Positions 56,667 through 64,000 of a stretch of 64,000 nucleotides of DNA are shown here, in pieces; position 1 is the first letter of the stretch, and every line of letters starts with the position of its first letter. The notes beneath the pieces are model-generated. The model searched no databases. It was not told where the DNA came from and saw only the letters and a list, made by a program, of their open reading frames with translations. The position numbers and the translations under genes are program-made. Source of the DNA: Dermatophilaceae bacterium Sec6.4. GTDB lineage: Bacteria > Actinomycetota > Actinomycetes > Actinomycetales > Dermatophilaceae. The stretch lies in the NCBI GenBank assembly GCA_039636865.1, contig CP144172.1:1488001-1552000 (forward strand). Reading direction: 5' to 3'.

Positions 56667-59441
56667 GTGCCGACCCGTGAAGAACGCAGTGCTGCGACCA
56701 CTCGTCAACGCGCGACGCGCGCCCCGAAATCGACTGCCGGACGTGGTTCCAGCCGGCCCCCGACACCGGCCCGGAAGCCTGCCGTGCGGGCTGCCGGAGG
56801 TACCCGTGACGGCGGCCTGCCGCTGCCCCTGCGGGCGATGCGGGGCACCTGGATGGGTGTCGCGCATGTCGCGGGAGGAACCGCCCGCAAGGTCGGGCAC
56901 ACCGCGCAGGATGTGGAACCGGAGCTACGACGCGATGGGATCGGCTTCGCGCTGATCGCGGTCGCGATCATCATTGCGGCCCGCGAATGGTGGGGCCTGC
57001 ACGGGATCGTCGGCGCGGTGGTGCATGCGATCATCGCAGGCACATTCGGTCTGGTCGGGCTCGTCACCCCACTCGTCCTGCTGTTGCTGGGAGTGCACAT
57101 GCTGCGCTCGCCGAGGGGTCATCCAGGCACCAACCGGGTCATCACGGGTCTCGGCATCGCCGCTGTTTCCGCGTGCGGACTGGCGAGCGTGGCGCACGGA
57201 ACCCCGTCGCCCAGCCTCGGTACGGGGCTGAGTGGGGCCGGCGGAATGATCGGCTTCTTCGCCTCCAGCCCCCTGCAGGCTGCGGTCGGGGTGTGGGGCA
57301 CGGCCGCGATCCTGTCACTGGTCGGTGTCTTCGCAGTCCTGGTTCTGACCGCCACACCGGTACAGCAGATTCCACAGCGACTCGTGTACCTACAGGACCG
57401 CCTGATGGGTCACCGCGAATCGGGCGTGGACGACGAGCTGGTGGACGCTGTCGGGGAAGGCCTGCACGGCAACGAGATCGACGGAGTCGGCGCCAAGCGT
57501 AGGAAGTTCGGTCGCAGCGCGCGGCGTCGCGGCGAGGACGGTAGCGCCCGGGACGGCGACGAGCCGTTCGAGCAGGCCGCGATCGTTGCCCGGACCACCA
57601 GGAACGGCCGTCGTCTTCGACCTGGCGAGCGGGTACCCGCCGGCGATGAGGTCATCGGCGAAGAGGTCTTCGACGGCGCAGAGGCATTCGCTGCCGCCAC
57701 CTCGCCCGACGCGACGGGCTCGCGCTCCACTGCTCTACCGCGCAGCCGTAAATCACCCGAGCCCGACCCGCGGCAGGCGCCGACGGCTGCGCCCCGGGCC
57801 GAGAAGGTACCCGCGCGGATGCTCCCCGAGCCGGAGCTGCAGGCGCCGCCGACCCGACCGCTGCCGCAGCGCGTGGAGCAGCTCGCGCTGGCCGGGGATG
57901 TCACCTACACCCTGCCGATGAGTGACCTGCTGGCGCCGGGAACCCCGCACAAGACCCGCTCGGCGGCCAACGACCGCGTCGTGGAGTCACTGACCGAGGT
58001 GTTCGACCAGTTCGACATCAATGCCCACGTCAGCGGATTCAGCCGCGGCCCGACCGTCACCCGCTACGAGGTCGAGCTGGGCCACGGCACCAAGGTCGAG
58101 CGCGTGACGGCGCTGTCCAAGAACATCGCCTACGCGGTGGCCTCGGCCGATGTACGCATCCTCTCGCCGATTCCGGGCAAGTCCGCGATCGGTATCGAGA
58201 TACCGAATGCAGACCGCGAGAAGGTGAGTCTCGGCGATGTGCTGCGCAGCCAGGCGGCCCGCTCCAGTGAGCACCCGATGGTTATGGGTGTCGGCAAGGA
58301 CGTCGAGGGCGGCTACGTCATCGCCAACCTGGCCAAGATGCCGCACCTGCTGGTTGCGGGCGCGACCGGCGCCGGCAAGTCCAGCTTCGTCAACTCGATG
58401 ATCACCTCGATCCTGATGCGCTCCACCCCGGATGAGGTGCGGATGATCCTGGTGGATCCCAAGCGGGTGGAACTGACCGGTTACGAGGGCATCCCGCACC
58501 TCATCACCCCGATCATCACCAGCCCCAAGAAGGCCGCCGAGGCCCTGCAGTGGGTCGTGCGCGAGATGGACACCCGCTACGACGACCTCGCGGCGTTCGG
58601 GTTCAAGCACATGGACGACTTCAACAAGGCTGTGCGCGCGGGCAAGGTCGTCCCGCCGCCGGGCTCGGAACGGGTGATCCACCCCTACCCCTACCTGCTG
58701 ATCATCGTCGACGAGCTCGCCGACCTGATGATGGTGGCGCCACGCGACGTCGAGGAGTCGATCGTGCGGATCACGCAGCTCGCGCGAGCCGCCGGTATCC
58801 ACCTGGTGCTGGCCACCCAGCGTCCGTCGGTTGATGTCGTGACCGGACTGATCAAGGCCAACGTGCCCTCGCGGATGGCGTTCGCCACTTCATCGCTGGC
58901 CGACTCCCGGGTGGTGCTGGACCAGCCCGGCGCCGAGAAACTCATCGGCCAGGGCGACGCGCTCTTCCTGCCGATGGGCTCCTCCAAGACGATGCGCGTG
59001 CAGGGGGCCTGGGTCACCGAGACCGAGATCGCCGAAGTGGTCGCGCACGTCAAGGGTCAGCTCAAGCCCAATTACCGCAACGACGTCGCCGTGACCGCAC
59101 CGAAGAAGGACGTCGACGCCGACATCGGCGACGACCTCGATCTGCTGCTGCAGGCGACCGAGTTGGTGATCACCACGCAGTTCGGTTCCACCTCGATGCT
59201 GCAGCGCAAACTCCGGGTGGGGTTCGCCAAGGCCGGCCGGCTGATGGATCTGATGGAGTCCCGCGGCATCGTCGGGCCGTCCGAGGGCTCCAAGGCTCGG
59301 GATGTGCTGGTCAAGGGTGAAGACCTGCCGGCGACGCTCTCGTTGCTGCGCGGCAACGACGTGGGCGCGGCGTACGACGATCAGGCCACCGAAGAACCCG
59401 GCGAAGACGCATGGTCACTGACGGAGAACGGCCGGTCATGA
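56667..59441 (+). CDS. ftsK: FtsK/SpoIIIE DNA translocase
   Basis: A 924-residue septal DNA pump. Four TM helices lie between residues 90 and 235, then a linker of disordered acidic/Pro-rich sequence, and the motor from about 400: Walker [10 protein letters not shown] (near 567-575), Walker [14 protein letters not shown], and [20 protein letters not shown]. The C-terminal gamma domain begins [23 protein letters not shown] 56667 with TAGCCT at 56655-56660 suggests a leaderless start. Stop overlaps the next ATG. Confidence 0.96.
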   Translation: MPTREERSAATTRQRATRAPKSTAGRGSSRPPTPARKPAVRAAGGTRDGGLPLPLRAMRGTWMGVAHVAGGTARKVGHTAQDVEPELRRDGIGFALIAVAIIIAAREWWGLHGIVGAVVHAIIAGTFGLVGLVTPLVLLLLGVHMLRSPRGHPGTNRVITGLGIAAVSACGLASVAHGTPSPSLGTGLSGAGGMIGFFASSPLQAAVGVWGTAAILSLVGVFAVLVLTATPVQQIPQRLVYLQDRLMGHRESGVDDELVDAVGEGLHGNEIDGVGAKRRKFGRSARRRGEDGSARDGDEPFEQAAIVARTTRNGRRLRPGERVPAGDEVIGEEVFDGAEAFAAATSPDATGSRSTALPRSRKSPEPDPRQAPTAAPRAEKVPARMLPEPELQAPPTRPLPQRVEQLALAGDVTYTLPMSDLLAPGTPHKTRSAANDRVVESLTEVFDQFDINAHVSGFSRGPTVTRYEVELGHGTKVERVTALSKNIAYAVASADVRILSPIPGKSAIGIEIPNADREKVSLGDVLRSQAARSSEHPMVMGVGKDVEGGYVIANLAKMPHLLVAGATGAGKSSFVNSMITSILMRSTPDEVRMILVDPKRVELTGYEGIPHLITPIITSPKKAAEALQWVVREMDTRYDDLAAFGFKHMDDFNKAVRAGKVVPPPGSERVIHPYPYLLIIVDELADLMMVAPRDVEESIVRITQLARAAGIHLVLATQRPSVDVVTGLIKANVPSRMAFATSSLADSRVVLDQPGAEKLIGQGDALFLPMGSSKTMRVQGAWVTETEIAEVVAHVKGQLKPNYRNDVAVTAPKKDVDADIGDDLDLLLQATELVITTQFGSTSMLQRKLRVGFAKAGRLMDLMESRGIVGPSEGSKARDVLVKGEDLPATLSLLRGNDVGAAYDDQATEEPGEDAWSLTENGRS

Positions 59442-60136
59442 GCCTCGCCCACACGAGGCGACGCAAGGGAGCGCAACGGATACTCGGCAATTACCCGAGC
59501 GCCGTACTGCTCGGTATACAGCTGTCCGGGATCGTGCTGTACCCGTTTCTGGGTGATGACGCCGTCGGCCGGTCCGCATTTGCGGTGATCCAGCAACTGG
59601 TGCTCATCGCGGCAGTTGCGGCAGTGCGGATGACCCCCGCGCTTACGATCCTGTCGGCAATTATCGGGGTGCCCGCGATCGTGTTCTCGATCCTTGACGT
59701 CCCACTGCATGACGCTGCGTGGGTGGTGATCGGCCTGGACTCCACGCATGCGGTGTTCTACCTCTACACGGCCTACGCGCTGATCCGCTACATGTTCCAG
59801 AACAGCGACATCGGCGCGGACGAGATCTTCGCGACGGGAGCATGCTTCACCGTCGTGGCCTGGGCCTTCGCCTACCTCTACGGGCTGGTTCAGGCGCTCG
59901 GCGGCGCCAGCCAGTTCTCCCTCGGCAGTGAGCCGCCGGGGCCGCTGACCTTCATCCAACTGATCTTCTTGTCGTTCACCACGATGACGGGCACCGGCTT
60001 GTCCGACATCGTGCCGACCGGCGACCATGCCCGGTCCATCGTCATGCTGGAGCAACTTGCCGGAGTGAACTACCTAGCTCTGGTCGTGGCCCGACTGCTC
60101 GGCATGACACTTGCTCGATTCCGACTCGAACGATGA
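59438..60136 (+). CDS. Ion channel-family membrane protein (two-pore-helix type)
   Basis: A 232-residue protein of about six TM helices; TM segments near 30-50, 55-75, 80-105, 115-135, 145-165 and 205-225. Between the last two is a pore-like segment [20 protein letters not shown], resembling the ion_trans_2 pore but with TGTGLSD instead of the K+ filter TVGYGD. The ATG overlaps the ftsK stop (ATGA). Ion selectivity unknown. Confidence 0.8.
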   Translation: MSLAHTRRRKGAQRILGNYPSAVLLGIQLSGIVLYPFLGDDAVGRSAFAVIQQLVLIAAVAAVRMTPALTILSAIIGVPAIVFSILDVPLHDAAWVVIGLDSTHAVFYLYTAYALIRYMFQNSDIGADEIFATGACFTVVAWAFAYLYGLVQALGGASQFSLGSEPPGPLTFIQLIFLSFTTMTGTGLSDIVPTGDHARSIVMLEQLAGVNYLALVVARLLGMTLARFRLER

Positions 60137-60149
60137 ACGGAGACTCGCC

Positions 60150-60929
60150 ATGAGTGACGACCGGTACGGCGGCAACAACGGCAACAACGGCAACGAAGGC
60201 GAATACGGCGACGACGCGACACGACCGATACCCGCGTCCGATCCGCAACCCCGACGACCCGAGTCCGAACCGGGGTACCGGTCAGAACCGGGCTACCGAT
60301 CCGGGCCGGGGAATCCGCAGCAGCAGCCATGGACTTCGGGTGCGCAACGGCGTGAGTACCCCGAGGCGGACCCGCCGCTGCGATATCAGGATCCTGTTGT
60401 CTACCCCGGAGCCGTCCGCCGCTCGGGGGCAGGCGGGTCGTTCGCGGTGGCGTTCATCGCCGTTCTCATCGGGATGGCCGCCGGCCTGGGCGCGAGCTAT
60501 GTCGCGGGCCACCACCGCCTGAGCAATCTGGTGCAGCAGGGCAATCTTGCCGTCGCAGGCCTGGTCGGCTGGCCGAAGTCCTCGACGAGTGACCTGCGTG
60601 CGCCGTCGGTACTTCAGCTGAGCACGACCAACTTCGTGATCGCCTACGTGATAGCGGCCGTCGTGACCCTCCTGCTGCTGTGGGCAGCGACCGGCTCACT
60701 ACCGGCCGGTCGTGGAGCGTTCTCGTTGTTCCTGGCGGGTTGGGCCGCGACGTTGGTGGCGGGCGTGATCGCCCTGGTCGTCATGTATTTGGTGGTGAGT
60801 GACCGCTCTCAGTTGGGTCAGCTCGTCTCGGGAGCAGCGAACGCCGGCGCAGCGTGGGCGCTGCGGGTGGGCTGGATCGTCGGACTGATCGCGGCGATCG
60901 GGCAGTCGCTGCGCCGCAAAACCGTCTAG
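60150..60929 (+). CDS. Uncharacterised membrane protein with a disordered N-terminus
   Basis: A 259-residue protein. Residues 1-100 are Asn/Gly/Pro/Arg-rich (GGNNGNNGNEGEYGDD) and disordered; four TM helices follow (about 100-125, 165-190, 197-222, 235-253). No domain recognised. ATG 60150 with ACGGAGAC upstream, 13 nt after the channel gene, in the ftsK operon. Confidence 0.82.
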   Translation: MSDDRYGGNNGNNGNEGEYGDDATRPIPASDPQPRRPESEPGYRSEPGYRSGPGNPQQQPWTSGAQRREYPEADPPLRYQDPVVYPGAVRRSGAGGSFAVAFIAVLIGMAAGLGASYVAGHHRLSNLVQQGNLAVAGLVGWPKSSTSDLRAPSVLQLSTTNFVIAYVIAAVVTLLLLWAATGSLPAGRGAFSLFLAGWAATLVAGVIALVVMYLVVSDRSQLGQLVSGAANAGAAWALRVGWIVGLIAAIGQSLRRKTV

Positions 60930-60975
60930 TGCAGCTGAATCAGGAAGAGGGCGGTTGCCCGCACCCCACGAGCGC

Positions 60976-62151
60976 TCAGCCGTCGAGTCCCGGGTAGGTC
61001 GCCAGCCCGGGACCTCGGGTTGCCTGCAGATCCCGGGCCACGTCCTCGGCGGCGCCCAGCACGCGCAGTACGTTGGCGCCCGCCACCTTGATCAGGTCCT
61101 CGTCCGACCATCCTCTCTCGCGGAGTGCACCGAAAAGTCGCGGATAGCTGCTGACGTCTGCCAGCCCGACGGGAAGTTCACCTACGCCGTCGTAGTCGCC
61201 TCCGACCCCGATGTGATCGACTCCGATGACCTCGCGCAGGTGATCGAAATGGGCGAGTACGTGATCGATCGTGGCGCTCGGACGCGGGTGACTCTGCTCG
61301 CGCCGTGCGGCGAAGGCTTCGTACGCCTCGTGATCATTGGGGTCGATGCCCTGGGTGCGGGCGATCTCCCGTGCCTCGGCACGCCAGGCTGCGCAGTCCG
61401 GTGCGACGAAGTCGGGCACGAAGGTCGCCATGATGATCCCGTCGCGTGCGCGCAACGTCTCCAGGACGTCATCGGGCGCGTTGCGGGGACTGTCGCAGAC
61501 CGCCCTCGCGCTGGAGTGGGAGAAGATCACCGGAGCGACGGACGCGGCGAGTGCATCACGCATGGTGTCGGCGCTGACGTGGGAGAGATCCACGAGCATC
61601 CCCAGCCGGTTCATCTCATTTACGACCTGGACGCCGAAGATCGAGAGACCGTGATGCACCGGCTCGTCGGTCGCCGAGTCGGCCCACGGCACGTTCTCGT
61701 TGTGGGTGAGGGTCAGGTAACGCACACCCAGCGCGTACATCATCCGCAGCGCACCGAGGGAGCACCCGATGCTGTGCCCACCCTCCGCGCCGAGGAAGGA
61801 CGCGATCCGGCCGGAGGCGAAGACCTCCCGTGCCTGCGCCGCGGTACGTGCCAGCCCCAGCCGATCGGGGTACCGCTCGATCATGAGATGCACGCCGTCG
61901 ATCTGCTCCAAGGTGGCGGTCACCGCGGCATGACCTGGCAAGGTCGCCGGCACCCACACCGACCAGAACTGACCGCCGACCAGGCCGGCGCGCAACCGCG
62001 GCAGGTCTGTGTGGGTCCGCCCCTCGGTGCCTGCCCGCAGGTCGAGGCGGTCGAAGTCGTATCCCGCCAACTCGCGGGCTGCCCAGGGCAGGTCGTTGTG
62101 TCCGTCGATCAGCGGATAGTCGTGCAGCAGGTCCTGCAGGTCACGTGCCAT
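60976..62151 (-). CDS. Membrane dipeptidase (peptidase M19, renal dipeptidase family)
   Basis: A 391-residue zinc dipeptidase. PLIDGHNDLPWA holds the first zinc ligands, GAEGGHSIGCSLGAL, VRYLTLTHNENVPWADS, VDLSHVSADTMRDAL and IFSHSSARAV are the family blocks, and VDHIGVGGDYDGVGELP the last. No signal peptide, so cytoplasmic. Convergent with the membrane protein, divergent from rimO. Confidence 0.93.
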   Translation of the reverse strand: MARDLQDLLHDYPLIDGHNDLPWAARELAGYDFDRLDLRAGTEGRTHTDLPRLRAGLVGGQFWSVWVPATLPGHAAVTATLEQIDGVHLMIERYPDRLGLARTAAQAREVFASGRIASFLGAEGGHSIGCSLGALRMMYALGVRYLTLTHNENVPWADSATDEPVHHGLSIFGVQVVNEMNRLGMLVDLSHVSADTMRDALAASVAPVIFSHSSARAVCDSPRNAPDDVLETLRARDGIIMATFVPDFVAPDCAAWRAEAREIARTQGIDPNDHEAYEAFAARREQSHPRPSATIDHVLAHFDHLREVIGVDHIGVGGDYDGVGELPVGLADVSSYPRLFGALRERGWSDEDLIKVAGANVLRVLGAAEDVARDLQATRGPGLATYPGLDG

Positions 62152-62218
62152 CCGGCCATCTCACCACCCCGGGGGTTCGCGCCGGGCGGCGCGCCCGAGG
62201 CCAACTACGCTGTAATCC

Positions 62219-63697
62219 ATGTCGACCTCCTCGCGCAGCGTTGCGCTGGTAACACTCGGGTGCGCGCGTAACGAGGTCGACTCCGAGGAGTTGGCCGGCC
62301 GTCTCGCCGCAGGCGGGTGGACGCTCGTGGACGATGCGGCGGATGCCGACGTCGCCGTGATCAACACCTGCGGCTTCGTGGAGCAGGCCAAGAAGGACTC
62401 GATCGATGCTCTCCTGGAGGCGAACGACCTCAAGGAGCGCGGTCGTACCAAGGCCGTCGTTGCCGTCGGTTGCCTGGCCCAGCGCTACGGCAAGAAGTTG
62501 GCCGAAGAGCTACCCGAGGCGGACGCCGTGCTCGGTTTCGACTCCTACGAGGACATGTCCGCCCAGCTGACCGCGATCCTGGACGGGGAGCGTCCGGAGT
62601 CCCATACACCCGGGGATCGGCGCAAGTTGCTGCCGCTCTCACCGGTGGACCGGCAGGGCAGCGGCGTAGCCCAGCCAGGTCATGGGAGTAACAGCAGCAG
62701 CCTTTCGACCGCAGTTCCGCAGGATGTCGCGGTGGAGTCCCCGATCGCGACGCCGCGGATCATCCGGGCCAGGCTGGACGGTCGCCCGTGGGCGCCGTTG
62801 AAGATAGCCAGCGGGTGCGACCGCCGCTGCGCCTTCTGCGCGATCCCGATGTTCCGGGGGGCCTTCATCTCCCGGCGCCCGGCCGACGTGCTGGACGAGG
62901 CGCGATGGCTCGGTCAGCACGACGTCCGCGAGATCTTCCTGGTCAGTGAGAACTCCACGTCGTACGGCAAGGACCTGGGCGACCTGCGGCTGCTGGACAC
63001 CATGCTGCCGGAGCTCGTGGCCGTGGAGGGCATCTCCCGGGTGCGCGTCTCCTACCTGCAGCCGGCCGAGATCCGCCCCGATCTGCTGGACGTGATGACC
63101 TCCACGCCGGGTGTCGTCCCCTACTTCGACATCTCCTTCCAGCATGCCAGTGGTCGGCTGCTGCGTACGATGCGCCGTTTCGGGGACCGTGAGTCATTCC
63201 TGGGTCTGCTGGAGCAGGTCCGCGAACGCTCCCCTCAGGCCGGTATCCGGTCCAACGTGATCGTCGGCTTCCCCGGTGAGACGCAGGACGATGTCAACGA
63301 ACTGGAGGAATTCCTGCTCGAAGCCCGCCTCGATGTGGTCGGCGTCTTCGGGTACTCCGATGAGGACGGCACCGAGGCGGAGACCTACGGGGCGAAGCTG
63401 TCGGGCGATGAGATCGAGGCGCGGGTGGACCACATTCGCACCCTGGTGACCGAGCTGAACGAACAGCGCGCGGGTGAGCGGATCGGTGAGCTGGTGGAGG
63501 TACTGGTCGAATCGGTCGAGTACGACGAGGACATCGACGGCTGGGAAGTACGCGGTCGCGCCGGTCAGCAGGGTCCGGATGTCGATGGAGAGACGATCCT
63601 GACCTGCGCCGACGGTGCGTTGCCCGCCGTGGGCGAGATCCTCTCGGCACGGGTGGAGGACACCCTCGGAATCGACTGGATCGCGAGCCCGGTGTGA
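62219..63697 (+). CDS. rimO: Ribosomal protein S12 methylthiotransferase
   Basis: A 492-residue radical-SAM enzyme that methylthiolates Asp of ribosomal protein S12. UPF0004 domain first ([35 protein letters not shown]), then the radical SAM cluster in [16 protein letters not shown], and a C-terminal TRAM domain. An insert of about 40 residues (near 135-170) is longer than usual. TACGCT at 62206-62211 lies 13 nt before the ATG, so it may be leaderless. The stop overlaps the pgsA GTG. Confidence 0.95.
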   Translation: MSTSSRSVALVTLGCARNEVDSEELAGRLAAGGWTLVDDAADADVAVINTCGFVEQAKKDSIDALLEANDLKERGRTKAVVAVGCLAQRYGKKLAEELPEADAVLGFDSYEDMSAQLTAILDGERPESHTPGDRRKLLPLSPVDRQGSGVAQPGHGSNSSSLSTAVPQDVAVESPIATPRIIRARLDGRPWAPLKIASGCDRRCAFCAIPMFRGAFISRRPADVLDEARWLGQHDVREIFLVSENSTSYGKDLGDLRLLDTMLPELVAVEGISRVRVSYLQPAEIRPDLLDVMTSTPGVVPYFDISFQHASGRLLRTMRRFGDRESFLGLLEQVRERSPQAGIRSNVIVGFPGETQDDVNELEEFLLEARLDVVGVFGYSDEDGTEAETYGAKLSGDEIEARVDHIRTLVTELNEQRAGERIGELVEVLVESVEYDEDIDGWEVRGRAGQQGPDVDGETILTCADGALPAVGEILSARVEDTLGIDWIASPV

Positions 63698-64000
63698 GCG
63701 GTGAGCGCCGATTGGTGCCGCCATCTCTGGTGCCCGATCCGGCGACCGCACCGAGTACCGGGGTCTCCAACTGGAATATCGCCAATGCGCTGACGATGCT
63801 GCGTATTGCCCTGGTACCGGTGTTCGGGTGGGTGCTGCTCGCTCGTGGTGGGCACGAGACGACGTACCGGTGGGAGGCGCTCGCGGTGTTCTTCGTGGCC
63901 TCGATCACCGATCGCATCGATGGCAACCTGGCCCGGTCCCGGGGTCTGGTCACCGACTTCGGCAAGATGATCGACCCGATCGCCGACAAGGCCCTGATGG
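63694..64000 (+). CDS. pgsA: CDP-diacylglycerol-glycerol-3-phosphate 3-phosphatidyltransferase (partial, right edge)
   Basis: Only the first 102 codons are in the window. GTG 63694 overlaps the rimO stop (GTGTGA). After a 25-residue leader, [19 protein letters not shown] starts TM1, and the CDP-alcohol signature is complete: Asp-Gly ([11 protein letters not shown]), then [10 protein letters not shown] with the last two Asp. It makes phosphatidylglycerol phosphate in the membrane. The rimO-pgsA order is common in actinobacteria. Confidence 0.93.
   Translation, partial: MSGERRLVPPSLVPDPATAPSTGVSNWNIANALTMLRIALVPVFGWVLLARGGHETTYRWEALAVFFVASITDRIDGNLARSRGLVTDFGKMIDPIADKALM

Overview
The window is chromosomal DNA from a high-GC actinobacterium. 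The gene content points to Micrococcales and probably the Dermacoccaceae/Intrasporangiaceae side of that order. Supporting signs are a ClpP1-ClpP2-ClpX locus behind trigger factor, a mycothiol-type DsbA relative (Rv2466c family), an Rpf-LysM protein behind a c-di-AMP riboswitch, a translational ileS T-box with a very short Stem I, a SAM-IV-like riboswitch, folC followed by DUF4233, and the rpsO-pnp ... dapB-thyA-folA-dapA-rnj-ftsK-rimO-pgsA order usual in this group. The species cannot be fixed from this sequence alone. I see no prophage, insertion sequence, CRISPR array or defence island; this is mostly core chromosome with a few accessory insertions.

Layout. 1-5.1 kb: a minus-strand unit mscS-like / truncated globin / GH13 alpha-glucosidase (cut by the left edge), divergent from malQ. 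5.3-9.7 kb: a small repeat-containing unknown protein, pepN, the Rv2466c-like oxidoreductase with rpiB, and an orphan Rv0909-type antitoxin. 9.9-15.1 kb: tRNA-Gly(TCC), tRNA-Pro(TGG) with a degenerate tRNA-Pro copy behind it, then tig, clpP1-clpP2, a small HVA1/DUF2945 protein and clpX (protein folding and turnover). 15.2-21.9 kb (minus): valS followed by a coupled DUF4129 / membrane protein / MoxR ATPase / DUF58 / membrane protein cluster. 22-30.8 kb (plus): an SDR, an orphan Tdi1-like immunity protein, T-box-ileS-GNAT-folC-DUF4233-(10-codon ORF)-uppP in which almost every junction is a 4-nt ATGA overlap, then ndk. 30.9-38.1 kb: marR, rpsO, pnp, a THUMP-type RNA methylase, a PhoD-like phosphatase and a Nei-family glycosylase. 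38.3-43.2 kb: an AbiEi/DUF559 protein, a CtaG-like membrane protein, an NAD(P)-binding protein and a 14-TM MFS pump. 43.4-50 kb: dapB, thyA with a DHFR-Nudix fusion and a GNAT, a degraded DUF559 pseudogene flanked by inverted palindromic repeats, an orphan promoter/terminator unit, then dapA-rnj. 50-56.6 kb: a CynX-type MFS protein, rpf with its riboswitch, a MauE-thioredoxin fusion, a SatD pair, and a SAM-IV-controlled class V aminotransferase. 56.7-64 kb: ftsK, an ion-channel protein, a membrane protein, an M19 dipeptidase, rimO and the start of pgsA (cut by the right edge).

Most interesting points: the tRNA-Pro-derived mini-tRNA-like copy at 10.2 kb; the 10-codon ORF joined by ATGA overlaps to DUF4233 and uppP; the DHFR-Nudix fusion; the palindromic repeat family around a DUF559 pseudogene that has lost its nuclease core; the orphan Crp-like site plus 17-bp terminator at 47.2-47.3 kb; three different riboswitch classes in one window; and the SatD pair with a perfect inverted repeat in its promoter. 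Many first genes of transcription units carry a TAnnnT hexamer 12-14 nt before the start codon and no Shine-Dalgarno, so leaderless transcription looks common. None of these amounts to a clearly new multi-gene system; the strongest novelty candidates are small.
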